From Strigamia acuminata (lineage: Eukaryota > Arthropoda > Chilopoda > Geophilomorpha > Linotaeniidae), in the NCBI GenBank assembly GCA_949358305.1, contig OX442318.1, forward strand, positions 10,026,517 to 10,090,516: 64,000 nucleotides of DNA. Reading direction: 5' to 3'. Positions 26,277 to 38,935 of this stretch are shown here, in pieces. Position 1 is the stretch's first letter; every line of letters begins with the position of its first letter. Made by a program: the position numbers and the translations under genes. The notes beneath the pieces were generated by a model. It was not told the origin of the DNA, did no database searches, and saw only the letters and a list, made by a program, of their open reading frames with translations.

Positions 26277-28251
26277 TTATTTCTACTGCGAACGGCAATC
26301 CTTCATTTTCTTTAGCATCTTTAAAGTTATTGGTATTCAAAGATTTCCTTCTATCCCAAAAAATGTAATCTCTCAAGAGAATTTCTTAGCGGGATGAAGA
26401 TTATGAATGACCTCCGCGAACAGTATCGTTGATAAGCATTTGAAAGCCCATATAACCTCAAAGACGAAGCCCAGGAAAAAAAGAAAGAAGAAACAGGGTA
26501 GAAAAAAGAAAAGATGACTATGTCAACACTGATAACGAGCAAAGTTGGCTGCATGTCCTACAAGAATATTTATGAGACGACACGAGATTGGTCTTTGTAA
26601 TGATATCTCCACTTCTTCTTATCATCAATATTCCTTCCCCTTCTCCTGTTTACTATTTTAAGCCGCAGGCTTACGTCTGTCTTTTGTCAAGACCCACATT
26701 AGCAAACATTGTGGTCGTATTTCAAGAAATAAAGCAGCTTTTTATAACAAAGAAGTTGAATTCTTTCAGATATAATTCAAGTAATAAATCACTACATTCT
26801 TTCATCCATATTGCTGAGATGGAAAAGTTCCTTTTGAATTATTAAAAACAAACAATAAAAAACAATTTTATTGCACTCTAGATTTTAATTATAGTACAAG
26901 TTTCCAAACGTTGGAAATGATATTCATCTTTTATCATCAAAAATGCACAGATCGACTGTTGATGTTGCAGTAGTGCCATTATTCTCCCTCGATGACTGTA
27001 ATCATGGCTCGTCATTTCGCCCCGAGATTCCAGTCACAACTGCCAAATATTGCCAGTGACAGGTACTTAAAACGAGCCATTTGATCGTGTCTTCATCTGC
27101 ATAAGTATTCACTCGGTGCTAACTTGTAATTAACCCACGTGTCAAGCGGATATCAAACTGATTAATAATTCATCAACGCGTCAATAATTTCGTTGAAATC
27201 TGAAACCGTGCGTGCACTCAAAAACATGTTATACTCCTCGTTTCAGATTAATTGATTCCTACGGACCACTGATTTCTCTTAGTTTCAACTTAACAGACTA
27301 CAATAGTTTGCTGCCGTATATCTTCTTTGTTGAACATTCTGTATGCTAATTGTTGCAATTACCACAACAATGAGCATCAACAATGTATGCAGGAAACACC
27401 TTAACAACACACACAGTTGTATCTACCAGATGGCATAAAAATCCATTGAGTTTCAATGACATCAATCTTGACCCGGTCTCTCGTCTTGCCCTAACAACAG
27501 TATTAAAAGATAGACCGGGCAAATAATGATAGATAAACTGAAGGAAAGTTTTTTGTCCACGACTGTAAATTAAAAAAATGTTTGTTGTTATCCAAGAGCA
27601 ATGTCTTTAACATCAATCAATGATAAATAAGTGTTGTTGTTTGGTAGATACCCATAAGAATTAGTTAGAAACTAATGGAATCTCTTATTACATGTGTGCC
27701 TTTGTGGCTTCTTTTCTATTGGTTGAGCTGCAAGAACTTCCTTGCTACAAATAAAAAAGTTTCAGAAGTTTTCCCATGCCTGGGTTGACTAATAAAACCC
27801 AGCCCAAGATCAACTGCAGACCACGTGGCCTAAAGACCGCATGCGGTAGATTGGATCGCTATTCTTTGCTGTGCCTTATGCACAGGCCTGTTGACCGCTT
27901 ACTTCATCGGAGTCATCTTGGGTCGTTACCATGATGGTTGCCAAGGATGTTGCAAGAAGATGGTTGTTGTTGCAACCGTTCTCGCTGCTAATTTGCTAGG
28001 ATCTGTCGTAACGGTCATACTGTGTCCACTTCTCTGTCATTGGTCCATGGACCACTTCCTGGACAGTCAGCTTCACTTAGTGGAATGAAGCTGCCCATGG
28101 GCAATCATTTGTGCACAACGGTCACAGTCAATACTAGTAATTTCCCACAATTTTGGTTAAGCGAAGAATCTTGATCGAAGTCATTTAAAATTCTCCACAA
28201 AATTTGTTTAGGAGTTTTGCATCGCTGAAAGCCATTTTAGTCAAGGCAGTG

Positions 28252-28460
28252 GGACATGAACGTATTATTTTATAGAAGCGCTGTGATTGGTTCAGATCTA
28301 TTGATGTCGGTTAATTTCCTCAATGCAAGATGTTTTCGAGGTTTTATCCTCCCCAAACCTAACCTGAACAGAGTATTTTCATCAATGTATCTCAATGCAT
28401 CTCTCAACCAATCTCAGTGCATCATAAAAATAATATGTTAATGTTTGATATGAACATAGC
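28252..28460. mobile_element. Family I foldback element, copy 2
   Basis: The left arm GGACATGAACGTATTATTTT, continuing to CTGTGATTGGTT, is an imperfect inverted match to the right arm CTCTCAACCAATCTCAGTGC, continuing to ATGAACATAGCC. Related arms lie at 47034-47323. The centre includes CCCCAAACCTAACC, similar to the G/C-rich core of other elements. Confidence 0.6.
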
Positions 28461-29569
28461 CACTTCGTTTAGTTAAATGGCACTAAATCCGGTAGACGGA
28501 AAATAACATACAGAGTAATAAATTTTAGTTGGGGAAAAAAAGACAGCAAAAAATGTTGGAAATAAATATCAATTTTTTGTGAGAATCTTGGACACCAAGA
28601 AATCTCTAGAATTATATTTTCACAATTTTCTTTATTTTTGCTGTTAGTTTCCAAAAGCAATTGCAAGATTGTTCTCTCTTCACTGCTTCAGGACAAAAAA
28701 ACAAGACCAGAGTACAGAAATATCATACTGTTGTTATTCTACTTTGCTTCCCCCACCCTAAACTTCCAACTAAACCAAAGAAAAATATAATTGAAACGTC
28801 GCAACATAATATTGTTCAGTTCTTTCACTTTGTCTGAAAAGTTACACCCAGAGGTGGATTTCTGCCCCCCTTGTGGGCCCTTCCCACAGCCCTTTTATGG
28901 GCCCCTAATTAAACAATGATTCTTTCATGAAACTTTTCTTGAGCAAAAATGTTTGTTTCGAAATTAAGGGCCCCCCGCAGCTTATGGGCCCCTTCTCCTG
29001 CGCATCCAATAAATCCAGTCCTGGTCACAGCACCAAAAAATTATTGAACGACTGTTGACAGTTAATCAAATTGAATGACATTAAGCTTTAGCTTATCGGT
29101 GCTAATGTCAAATGTAACTGCACGGTAAAACCGGGCACTTCCCAGCCCACCTCACTCGCTCCTAGCTCGCATCACATACGACGGATTTCCTGTTGGTTGC
29201 TCAATGACAATAGTTCGGGCTTGAGACCAGGGTTACAAATGAAATGAAAGGATCTATCTCCATCTCCCTTGTGGACATCAAAGCCGTGCCAAGAGAGGAA
29301 ACGGAAACGAAGCCAGCACACTTCTCCTGCAGGAGACTTCCCTTTTCATTTTGTTTTCCCATATTGCTCTGAATTTAACATTCTCCACTCCTCTCACCCC
29401 ATACGCTTCAAAAATACATTGAAATTATATTGCAACTTATTGCGATGTATTTTGAAATGCATTGGGTTTCGCGAGAATGCATTTTGCAATACATTTTTGC
29501 ATGCGTTAAACTACACAAGCAATGCAAAGTGATATATAATATAATTATTGTTTAATCTCTACAAATATA

Positions 29570-29864
29570 CAGTCGAGCCTCGTTATAACGAATTGCAAGA
29601 AACCCAAAAAATCAATTCGTTATAACGAGAATTCGTTATATCAAAATTTTTTAACATTGTGTTCTATGGCCAGCCAACCAAACCAGCCATTTTTAGGTAT
29701 TCGTTATATCGATAATTCGTTATATCACGATATAAAGAGTTTCGACTGTATTTCAAAAGTTTGTTATATCAAAATTTTTTGACATGGTGTTCTATGGCCA
29801 ACCAACAAAATCATTTTTAATTATTTGTCATTTCAAAAAATTCGTTATAACGAGGTTCGACTGT
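29570..29864. mobile_element. Family F elements, tandem pair
   Basis: One complete element, 29570-29748 (CAGTCGAGCCTCGTTATAAC to TTTCGACTG, TA flanks), is followed directly by a second, partial one. The second keeps GTTATATCAAAATTTTTTGA and ends GTTATAACGAGGTTCGACTG at 29864. The second may be a truncated neighbour or an internal duplication. Confidence 0.7.
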
Positions 29865-30179
29865 AATTAATTTCACTTACAATCACCAGCAGTCAAAAAC
29901 AAACAACACTTTTGTTTACGCTCCATTTATCTTTACAATTTCCACACACATTAAAATTTAAAATCCATCATCATTCTTCAATGACTCCTCAAACAAACAC
30001 ACAAACTTACAACAAATCTCCCACTAAATCAAACCCCCAACTGCACTTAACCGTGATGACAATCAGGTGGTAAACATCCCACAACAAATTACCAAAAAAA
30101 AAATGAACACAAATCATACACAACATAAAATAAAATCGCCACAAATCATTGCCAAAACATTGACCATAGCAACATCGCC

Positions 30180-30560
30180 CGCTGCGGCCGTAACAATTTT
30201 TGGCCACGTTCCGCTACGATTGCAAAAGCCATGGAAAATGAGTGGTTGGTGCCTCGGCCATGTTTCCCTGGCCAGTCGATGTGGCTATGACCGCCACAGC
30301 GTGACCATTGATTGTCCAGTCCACTTTGTTTACAGGAAGCCACGACTGGCTTGGCAGAGACATACGGACGCCTGTTGACTCAACTGGCAACCCTATAACT
30401 TGGATCCATAAAGAGAGAAGGCGAAGGGCGTACAGCAGGGACCTTCTATCTGTCAGGATTAGAGCGCCAACTGAACACAATTCTCTTTTATCATGTGTTT
30501 GTTAGGATCGACTTCAGATATTTCATGCTAAAAACCTTAGCAGGGGGGAGACGTAATATC
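30180..30560. other. Unassigned GC-richer patch
   Basis: This stretch is clearly richer in GC than its surroundings and is open in several overlapping short frames on both strands. It ends with a purine run, GCAGGGGGGAGACGTAAT, that looks like a polypurine tract next to an LTR boundary. I could not recognise gag, pol or any host domain and saw no second LTR. It could be a decayed retroelement end or single-copy intron sequence. Confidence 0.3.
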
Positions 30561-30656
30561 TATATTTTGATAAAATTATTGGTTATTTACATAAATAAAT
30601 GAGTAAATCACCGATTTTTTAATAAAAAATTGGTTATTTGTTTAATCCCCGGCGCT

Positions 30657-30802
30657 ACAGTCGAACCTCGTTATAACGAATCGCGATATAACTTTTTTTT
30701 TGTTATAACAAATACAAATGTCTTCGTTGGTTGGTTGATTGATCATGTTAAAAAATTTTGATATAACGAACCTTTGTTATAACGAACCAATTTTTCGAGA
30801 TT
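30657..30802. mobile_element. Family F element, truncated copy
   Basis: A good left end (CAGTCGAACCTCGTTATAAC) with interior AAAATTTTGATATAACGAAC. The right end decays after CCAATTTTTCGAGATTGGCA and the inverted terminus is missing. Confidence 0.65.
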
Positions 30803-31776
30803 GGCAGCCGCCATTTTGTTTTGTGTTTGATAACTCTCAACATCACTTGCCAAAACAACCTTTCGCTTGATTTTGTGACTTTGTTTCTCCTCTTTTGTGT
30901 TCTTTCAATTACGCACACGATTGGTGGAATTGATATCACGCGACAAATCCAAACAGTTTAATTATTCTAGAACAAATCAAAATATTTGGAACAACACATA
31001 AACGCGTAATTAGTGGACCGTGACAGTGCAAAATTGTTAAAATTGCAAAATTACAAAATCACCTCTATTAATGAAACCCCATATTATTAAGATTACCATT
31101 CTCTGCCCCTTGACATCTTCACCAACAGGCTTCTCAGCATTACAACAGAAAAAAATTGCCTCCAACTGTCTGTGGCATTACCCATCTGTAAGCACCGATT
31201 AGATCACTAATTCTTAAAGTGGTTGTAAAACATTTAAGCAAATATGAAAAAGTGCATCAGAAATAATGAGAATCATGCCATGCCATAATGTAATAAAAGT
31301 GCCTCAGTTCAAAAGGCACGGCTTCTCTAAATCCTCTCCTAGCAAGAGCTCTGCCCAATGCCCATTGATCACATTAGTGGTCCTCCAGCACCAACAAGAA
31401 GTTATTGCCACTCCCTGGTCTAAAACCACTGAAATAAAATACAAGTTGTTGCTTTTATATCTTGGCTGTGTATTTTTGCTTACGCTGTTTCAGCATATTT
31501 AGCTGAGAAATAACAGAGGAATTATAACACTGCTTTAGCTAATATAAGTAGTACGTGTTGGCAAATGCCTACAGTCAGGTTCAGGCATCCATGATTCAGT
31601 GTTGATCTTAGGTCATATCGGTATGAAAGGGCTTGGCCACAGCATGGTGCGAAGTCAATAAAGTTCAAATGAGAAACAGCAACAAACTGAATTTAATAAT
31701 AAAGGGCAGAGAGTTATGTCGAAATGTAGTGTCTCGTAATACACTATTTCCAAAGCCCTGAATATAAGTGGGCGCA

Positions 31777-31995
31777 CATCTAGTGCGACATTATTTATCG
31801 CGACAACAGTGTACTGCGACAAGCCGTCCCAAAAAAATAGTTTTGCATCTAAAAACCAGTAAGGTTAGGTTCGCCGGGGTCAAGGGTGGCATAGCCCCCC
31901 CCTTGTTAACCCTTCTTAAAAATTAGAAAAAGAAAAACCCAAAATACATGTAGTCGCAGTTTCCCAAGTCGCGGTAGATAGTGTCGCACTAGATG
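31777..31995. mobile_element. Foldback element G
   Basis: The arms are 28 bp: CATCTAGTGCGACATTATTT with following TATCGCGAC at 31777-31804, and the inverted match at 31968-31995 with about three mismatches. TGCGAC words repeat inside both arms. The centre, about 31858-31915, is the G/C-rich hairpin core with AAGGTTAGGT also seen at 20311 and 47136. Confidence 0.7.
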
Positions 31996-34021
31996 ACCCC
32001 ATCCATCGGGGCCCCTTCACACGTCTATCTTGGGCGCCTCCGTTACAAAAAGTGGACTTTATAGATGATGAAATTGACCAATTGTTGAATATCCTTTGAT
32101 ATAACTGCATAAATAGTCACAACAGCATTAAATGTGATGTCCATTAACTGCTATCGTTTATTCGCCAGGTCGCCATTACAATAACTCTCGGTTTCTGAAC
32201 AACCAATCAAAACATTACAAACACTAGCACCAACTGGTGACAATAATAGAACTAAATATTATTAGGCAAACACTACACCAATTAGGACGATTAAGCAAAC
32301 AAAATTCACTTACAGAAGTGAAAAAATTAATTTCCAACAAAAAAATCTCATTAAAAAAGAATGTAACGCCGGGGCCCCTAGACCCCTCTTGGGCCCCTGA
32401 GCGCCCTTCTTGTTCAGACGATAGTTTATGGCCATTTCCCGACACCTAATCAGTTTACATAAACACGAAAAACCGTATAAACTAAACCTCTGAAGGTCCA
32501 AACGACTCTTAACTCATTTTAAAGATGGTCGCTATCCAAACATCGCCGCCAAGTCGTTTACGACTCCTTTTGTTACCTAATAGCAACCGAAGATGCTATA
32601 TTTCAGTCAACGGTCTAACTATAGGCCTTGAATAAGTGGACATTTTTGAACCCACGTTTGAACCGTAAAGTTTACAACTTTGACCATCAACCATTTCTTC
32701 CATTAGAAATCCCCGCTTAAAAAAATCGACCCTTATCACCGAATAAAAAAAAAAAAGAAAAAAAAATCCAAAAAGCTCTCCCACCACTCTTTTTAATGGT
32801 ATATTTTTCTTCCTTCATTTCTTCGACAACATTATCTTGTCCCCTAAGTTTATGATTTATGGCGACTACAAGAAGACTTATATTTTTCAATTTAAATTTC
32901 AAATATTTTTAAGTAACCTCCGTTGGTTGGTGCAAGATAAAGTGTTGTTTATGATCCCACCCTTAAACTTCATTTATAATTCCCAACTTTAAACCCTTCA
33001 CAGAAGCATCATAACTTGTTGATGTTTTTATCGCCATTGCAACTGCCTTTCTTCTTGATCCTCTTTTCTTACAACTTGCACCCATCTTTATTCCTGCACC
33101 CATCTCTTTCACCATTAAATTTATTTATCCTACTCCAGTCCTCCTCTCCATCTTTTCTCCATGCAAAGGAAGTCGTAAGTTCCTTTATAGATCCATCTAG
33201 GCCTGGTCTAGTGTAGCCGAATGTGTCACATTCTAATCTACGACAAGTAACTACATTTTACTGTTGCTTTTATGCGCCCCAAACTTGCACAATAAACAGG
33301 CCAAAACCGGCAAAGCAACTGCACACTGGAATGTGCAATCGAAGAAAACTACTGCACAAAATGACGCCCGTCCGCCGACCAAATTACATTCAATAAAAGC
33401 GAGCCAATGTCTGCGCTACCTTGGAAATCAAATGCTGGAAACGCTCTATGATGTTTGGAATTTGGGTGTGTCTCGCGAAACCGGTAATCAAAGAAATACC
33501 CATTGTGCAAAGACTTGTGAGACGTGCGCTCAACTTTCTATTTTCTAGAAAAAGAAAATCTTTTGTGTCCGATTTGTCCGTGAAATTTGGCGTTTTTTTT
33601 TATTTCTTATTTTTTTATTTGCTAAATGTCGTTCAGACTTTCGCTTGGGATTCAGCAAGGCTTGAAATGGGGACACCTGCAACTGCGGTGAAGACATAAA
33701 TTTCAATTGCAACGGTTGGTCCCGATCAGAATCAGAAAAGTTGCATCCAGGAGAGAGAGATGGACGAGTTAATGAGTCAAATTATTCTCGTCTTATACAT
33801 CTCGGCATCTGCCTGTGTCACTGGCAAATCATTGCTGACCCGCCCTCGTCCGGACACACCCTTTTAATGTCTCCGGTGTTTGTTTCTTCTGACTTTGACT
33901 CCCAAGACCTCGTGACAAATAACAGTCGGCGGTGGAGTTGGAATAAATTTACACCGATAATGCCGCTTGGATAGTCAAATAGCGTTCAAACCTTGCAGCG
34001 AAGAAAACCGCGCGTGTATGC

Positions 34022-34760
34022 TAAGGGGTTTCATTAAATGAGCGATTAGTTGATTACTTTGATTACTTTGATTAGTCGATTACTTGATGTGTCATGTAAC
34101 TGGATTCAACCAATCCCGAGAATAATCATTTCATCAAATAAGCAACTAAGCAACTAATCAAGTAATCACCCCAAACCATGATTTTCTGCTGACTTGGGCC
34201 GATTATAAGAGCTCTCTCATCTGAAACCATCATGGCGGCGCCAGACCCGCTTCAACTACACAAGGTCATAATATAACAAAGTCTGCTCAGTTTAGGTTAA
34301 ACTGAACACATGAAACAAGTTAGGTACCGTATTTTACCGAATAAGAGTCACCCTCGAATTGTAGCCGCCCTCGAATAGTAGCCGCGGCCGAGATAGGCGA
34401 CTTGATATAAGAGCCGCCCTCGAATAGTAGCCGCGGCTATATACGTTCAATGAACGTAATAGTACAATATTGGCCACTATTTAAAATAAGAGCCGCCCCC
34501 GAATTAAAGCCGCAGCTCAAAGTGGCAGTTTTCAATAAGAGCCGCGGCTCTTATTTGGTAAAATACGGTAGTTGCAATTATTATTTGTAGGAACTTTTTT
34601 TAAACAATTGCAATGTATTTAGGTTACAATTTAAACAATTCCGCCCATCCGAGCAATAATCACATAATCAGATTTTTGTTGGGCCCTCAATAATTGAGTG
34701 ATTACGATTATTGAAATAATCAACTAATCACAATAATCGCTCATTTAATAAAACCCCTTA
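34022..34760. mobile_element. Family A element, copy 3, interrupted
   Basis: The ends are TAAGGGGTTTCATTAAATGA and its near-complement, as in copy 1. It is split at 34327-34568 by a family H element. Without the insertion its length is close to that of copies 1 and 2, so copy 3 was complete before being hit. Confidence 0.85.
34327..34568. mobile_element. Family H MITE nested in family A, copy 1
   Basis: The ends are CCGTATTTTACCGAATAAGA and the inverted match, flanked by TA on each side. Inside are repeated GCCGCCCTCGAATAGTAGCC words. Family A copy 2 gives the uninterrupted target, which supports a TA duplication and so a Tc1/mariner-type mechanism. It is 242 bp and non-coding. Confidence 0.85.
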
Positions 34761-35303
34761 TTGTTAGGTGTAACATGGGGTAAATTGAAATAAGGCAAAT
34801 GCCTGTCTGTTTCAAAGGTTGTAAATTATATAAAACTTTTCACAATTTCAAATCCCAGCCGGAAGTTGCGTATCTAGCTTTTACTAAAACCCGACAGTTA
34901 GGTCAGTTCAGGTTTTAGTAAAATGCAAATAGACAACTTCCAGCACAGCTTGAAATTTCATATTTACTTTATCGGAAAGTCAAGTAAATATGATGTAAAG
35001 ACTGTATTTCCTGTTTACGAACAGTGCAGTGTTCAGCTATCCGGGATCTGAAATTGTGACGACCTTTACAGCGCAAATGCAAATGCAAATGGCAGTCCAA
35101 AGTCTACCTTGTAAACATGGAATTTAGTTTTCCAAATCAGCACGTATTTTGGGGAAACGTAGTTAGTTTGAAAAAGAAAATTCGACTTTTCGTTTTCTGC
35201 AATACTGTGATCGTGTGCACTTGGGTAAAATGATAATCTTGTTTGCTCGCTTGTCACCGACTTGAAATTAATGTTTTCCTCTACATTTGTTTGTTTCTTG
35301 CAG

Positions 35304-35465
35304 TTGTCAAGCAAGTGTACGAAGTGCAAGTATACGACGACTACGTGATCCAAGGAAACACAGCGGTACTCAAATGCCACATTCCAAGTTTTGTAGTGGA
35401 TTATGTGGTGGTAACATCGTGGGTTCGAGACATGGCCTTCAACATCCACACTACGGTCGAAACAG
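35304..35465 (+). CDS. Dscam: Dscam-like exon, Ig2 first half
   Basis: Encodes the N-terminal half of Ig2 (54 codons' worth, phase 1 at both ends). The acceptor is TTTCTTGCAG (ends 35303) and the donor is G|GTAGAT. The frame reads VVKQVYEVQVYDDYVIQGN, then AVLKCHIPSFVVDYVVVTSW, giving the B-strand cysteine and the core tryptophan. IPSFV.DYV..TSW closely follows insect Dscam1 exon 4 products. In Dscam1 of insects and crustaceans this half-domain comes from an array of mutually exclusive exons and forms one homophilic contact surface. Here I see a single copy. Confidence 0.92.
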
Positions 35466-36071
35466 GTAGATAACAAGAGATGTTGTGCTTAGCGCATTTG
35501 TGGAATTAAACCCGTATCGAAAATTGCACTTTCTCATTTCTTATCCAATCTTGGGTGTGGTTGCAATCCCCTATTGATTTTGGAGTAACACACCTTTTAT
35601 CTGATAAAACTTTGTCGTTAGCTGCACTTTAATGAATTTTACATTCACAAAAGCCGACAAAATGAGTCACCAAAACCCAAACTTCACCTTTACCCATATT
35701 AGAAACAAAGTTAGAGTACATTAAATAGAAAGGAAAATTCACGGTCTTGACTCCCGCCTGCAAATTACTGGTTGAATAAACGAAACGACTCGGATTAGAG
35801 TAATCGAACCCAGATCCCCCCTTTACCGAGGCTCTAACAGAATAACGGGCCGTAATTTATAATATTTCAACCTTTTTACGAAAAATAAACATTTATTCAA
35901 TAAAATTCAACAATCAAAATACACCTAAAACTTAAAGAGTTGAAATGGGAAATTAATGTAACGGTAACGCAACAGAAATGTAATGGTAACGTTAACTTAG
36001 CTACCTAAAATGTAACGATAACGGTTAATAACTAGTTAGTTTTTTAGCATAGTAATAATAGTACTGGTAAC

Positions 36072-36789
36072 TATACTCTGCTATAAGGTTGGCCTTCCTC
36101 CCATTGGCTGAGCCATTTCACTTGCGTAGTGATACAAAAAAATAGACCAAAACACCAGAATTGCAATTGATTTACAGACATTGTAATCGATTGCCTAGGT
36201 AATGGAAAAAAATTCAAAATTGTGTGATTTCCAGACAAGGCAATCAGTAAACTGAACAAATATGTGTGTTGAATTAAAAACAGCATAAAACTGTATTACC
36301 GTACTGCCTTGAATAAAGGCCGGGCGTAATTAAGCGCCGGCTCTTGATTATGCGCCGGCCAACCGCCAGCCGAAAACCAATAAGCGCCGGCCCCGAATAA
36401 ACGCCGGTTTAACTGGAAAATATGTTAAAAACATATGAATAACGTTAATAAAACGTTAATAAAAATAAAAATTTGTTCAACAAAATTTATTGTCAACTTT
36501 TTTTTTGGATAGAGGCCTGGCTTGAATAATCGCCTGGTTTTGAATAAGCGCCTGGCGGGCGAGTCGAAAAAAAAATAAACGCCCGGGCCCTTATTCAAAG
36601 CAGTACGGTATATAAATGGAAAAACATTTTGTTATAAAGTACAATTAAAATTATATCATTTTAATCATTATAATAATCACAAAAATGAAAAAAAACTACT
36701 TTTCCTGGTGGTAGTACACAGTCAATAGTTAGAAGTTATGAGACTCTGCCAATGAAAGAAAGGCCAACCTTGTAGTGAACCAGAGTATA
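36072..36789. mobile_element. Family B foldback MITE, copy 2, interrupted
   Basis: The ends are TATACTCTGC and CAGAGTATA. The arms include GGTTGGCCTTCCTCCCATTG, with the inverted match diverged (AATGAAAGAAAGGCCAACCT). The interior keeps ACATTGTAATCGATTGCCTA and the CTTTTCCTGGTGGTAGTACA block. A family H element sits inside at 36299-36608. Confidence 0.8.
36299..36608. mobile_element. Family H MITE nested in family B, copy 2
   Basis: Starts CCGTACTGCCTTGAATAAAG and ends with the inverted TTATTCAAAGCAGTACGG, flanked by TA on both sides. The subterminal regions carry GC-rich repeats (AAGCGCCGG, ACGCCCGGG) that contrast with the AT-rich centre. It is about 310 bp and non-coding. Confidence 0.85.
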
Positions 36790-36866
36790 CTGTAGTTATC
36801 AAATTCCAGTAACGCATGCAACCCTTGTTGTGTGCAATATATCAAATATTATTTTGCTAATTGCAG

Positions 36867-37016
36867 GAGGTCAATACATGATGATGCCGACGGGCGAGTT
36901 ACATATTCGCGATGTAACGGTGACGGAAAGCTATAAAAATTACCGATGTAAAACAACTCATCGTTTGACCGGTGAGACCAAACTTAGCAGCACGTTTGGA
37001 AAACTCATCGTCACAG
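36867..37016 (+). CDS. Dscam: Dscam-like exon, Ig2 second half
   Basis: Completes Ig2. The acceptor is GCTAATTGCAG (ends 36866), the donor is G|GTCAAT, with phase 1 at both ends and 150 nt. The frame gives GGQYMMMPTGELHIRDV and then YRCKTTHRLTGETKLSST, ending GKLIVT. PTGELHIRDV and RCKTTHRLTGETKLS are strong Dscam signatures that match the constitutive exon 5 of insect Dscam1. The cysteine in YRCKT closes the Ig2 disulfide with that in the previous exon. Confidence 0.93.
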
Positions 37017-37329
37017 GTCAATATAGTTTTTTCACATCTATTTTATGATGAATTTTAATAATTCCTGGTAACACTTATTTTAATTTACGATTTCTTTTTA
37101 ATAAATTTTTTTTTTAATTTAATTTTTTTAAATAGATCTTTTTTTTTTCAAATAAGTTTTCATTGAACTTTTTAATGATTATCACGTTCCTCGACTTGAT
37201 GGCCGCCTACAGGGAATCCAACAGCGAGGACACTGTTCAGTTAGTTATTTCCCACCTTATCGAGCACCAACATGCAGTCATTAAGTGGAGAAACGTGATA
37301 TGACTTTTAATATTTTTAAATAGTTTTCA

Positions 37330-37965
37330 ATAATTTTTATCGACTTTGTCCTAATTTTTATTGAATCTATACTCATTTTTATTGAATCCATACTAATTTT
37401 TATTGAATTTATACTGATTTTTATTGTTTTGTTATTTTGTATTTCTTTGGAACTAATTTTTATTAACTTTATACCAGTTTTGCTATTGCTTAATGACTTT
37501 ATATTAGTTTTTATTGATTTTATACAAGTTTTTATTGATTTTATACAAGTTTTTATTGATTTTATACAAGTTTTTATTGATTTTATACAAGTTTTTATTG
37601 ATTTTATACAAGTTTTTGTTGATTTCATACGAGTTTATATTGATTTTATATTAGGTTTTATTGATTTTTATATTAGATTTTATTTATTTTATTTATTTGT
37701 ACAAATTTTTCTTGACTTTTAATGATTTTCAAGCTAGTTTTATTGGTTTTATTGATTTTTATATTAGATTTTATGTATTTTATTTATTTATACAAATTTT
37801 TCTTGACTTTTAATGATTATTAAGCTACTTTTATTGATTTTATTTATTTATACAAATTTTTCTTGACTTTTAATGATTATTAAGCTACTTTTATTGATTT
37901 TATTTATTTATACAAATTTTTCTTGACTTTTAATGATTATTAAGCTACTTTTATTGATTTTATCC
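37330..37965. repeat. Minisatellites with 21-bp and 60-bp units
   Basis: The first part (about 37500-37620) is some six copies of a 21-bp unit, TTTTTATTGATTTTATACAA plus G. The second part, from about 37790, has a 60-bp unit containing TTTTAATGATTATTAAGCTA that repeats with no difference over at least two full periods (37801-37860 equals 37861-37920). The 21-bp unit leaves frames open on both strands (37281-37628 minus, 37429-37722 plus), which are not genes. Confidence 0.9.
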
Positions 37966-38935
37966 TATTTAAAAAAAAATAACATTAATTTAATTTTTTT
38001 AATTAATTTAGCATTACTTCTCTCATCATTTTTAATTGCTAATCATTCAACATTCAACCAACACCAGCAACCACCCAAACCCAAACTCAGAAAAAGAGTT
38101 CCACCCTTTTTTCCCAGCTACAATCGCTACTTTTCTAAGTGGATTACACGCTTGTGATTCTACTGAGGAATTTCATGGGCTACTAACCACCAAAAGCTAA
38201 TGTCGCCTATGAATTACTGCAAGATCCCTCCTACTTAAAGACAACGCTTAGCCCTCTTAATGACACTTTCATTCTCCTAATTGCAACATCAGTTGCCATA
38301 TTTGTCCATCCCTAAAACCAAACTCAATCAAACAAACCCAATCTACAACATCCGACATCTTTCTACGCGTATGACGAACAATCCAAACAAATCTGTTTAA
38401 TTCTCTTAGTCACAGTCGGTTGAATCTAAGCTATAGCAAACGTGCGTTTGCCCCTATTTACAATTCGATAGGAAAAGCCATCTATTTACTTTAAAACGAT
38501 CGACTATTACAACTCGCAGCAAATTCCTTAAAGCCCATTCCCCTTTACAACTCAATCTAGTCATCAAGCCAGCCGGTTGTGCATTAAAGTGCTCAGGTGT
38601 AAGATTAACCTGGAAAAATTAGTTCCGCGTCTGATGTACGCAAAGGACAATGCGGGTTTATGGGCGAATAAACACACAACATTTATTTAAGTGAGCTAAG
38701 AGGCATCCATTTTGAATGAGGCTATTTAGTCCATTAATTGGGTAGAGCAAGTGCTACACTTCGGCTTTGGACAGGTCCGTGTGATGGTGTTTGGGCACCT
38801 GCAGCTGAATTGCTTAAAAGGCACCTCTTAGATGGTAATTGTTACAATTATCCAACGGTTTTCGGGTGGAAATGTGCGTAGCTCATCATCTGGAATAAAA
38901 AATGGACCTCGTAGACAAAAAATGTGCCTTTTGGA

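Larger units (their letters stand above)
18292..35303 (+). other. Dscam intron 1, 17.0 kb
   Basis: This lies between the Ig1 exon and the first half-Ig2 exon, the interval that holds most of the alternative exon 4 array in hypervariable Dscam1. I found no second copy of the Ig2 half-exon here on either strand. Listed separately are elements at 18872, 19410, 19548, 19799, 20311, 20505, 22974, 25398, 25788, 28252, 29570, 30657, 31777 and 34022. Stretches with nothing recognised are 20540-22970, 23150-25390, 26280-28250, 28465-29565, 30805-31775 and 32000-34020. Slightly GC-richer patches with short open frames (24560-24850, 27890-28090, 30180-30500, 33240-33700) have no recognisable domain. Confidence 0.8.
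35466..36866 (+). other. Dscam intron 2, 1.4 kb
   Basis: Contains the family B element at 36072-36789 with its nested family H element. The part 35466-36071 holds nothing recognised apart from a weak tRNA-like B-box at about 35812 that was rejected. No alternative Ig2 half-exon was seen. Confidence 0.8.

Noticed and set aside
30290-30370. VTIDCPVHFVYRK-like stretch as an alternative Ig half-exon
   Set aside because: Lacks the GYP or SFV motifs of Dscam half-domains and has no fitting acceptor/donor pair in phase.
35760-35860. tRNA-like B-box on the minus strand (GGGTTCGATTA with GTTAGAGC upstream)
   Set aside because: Spacing between the boxes is short and I could not fold an acceptor stem or a full cloverleaf.
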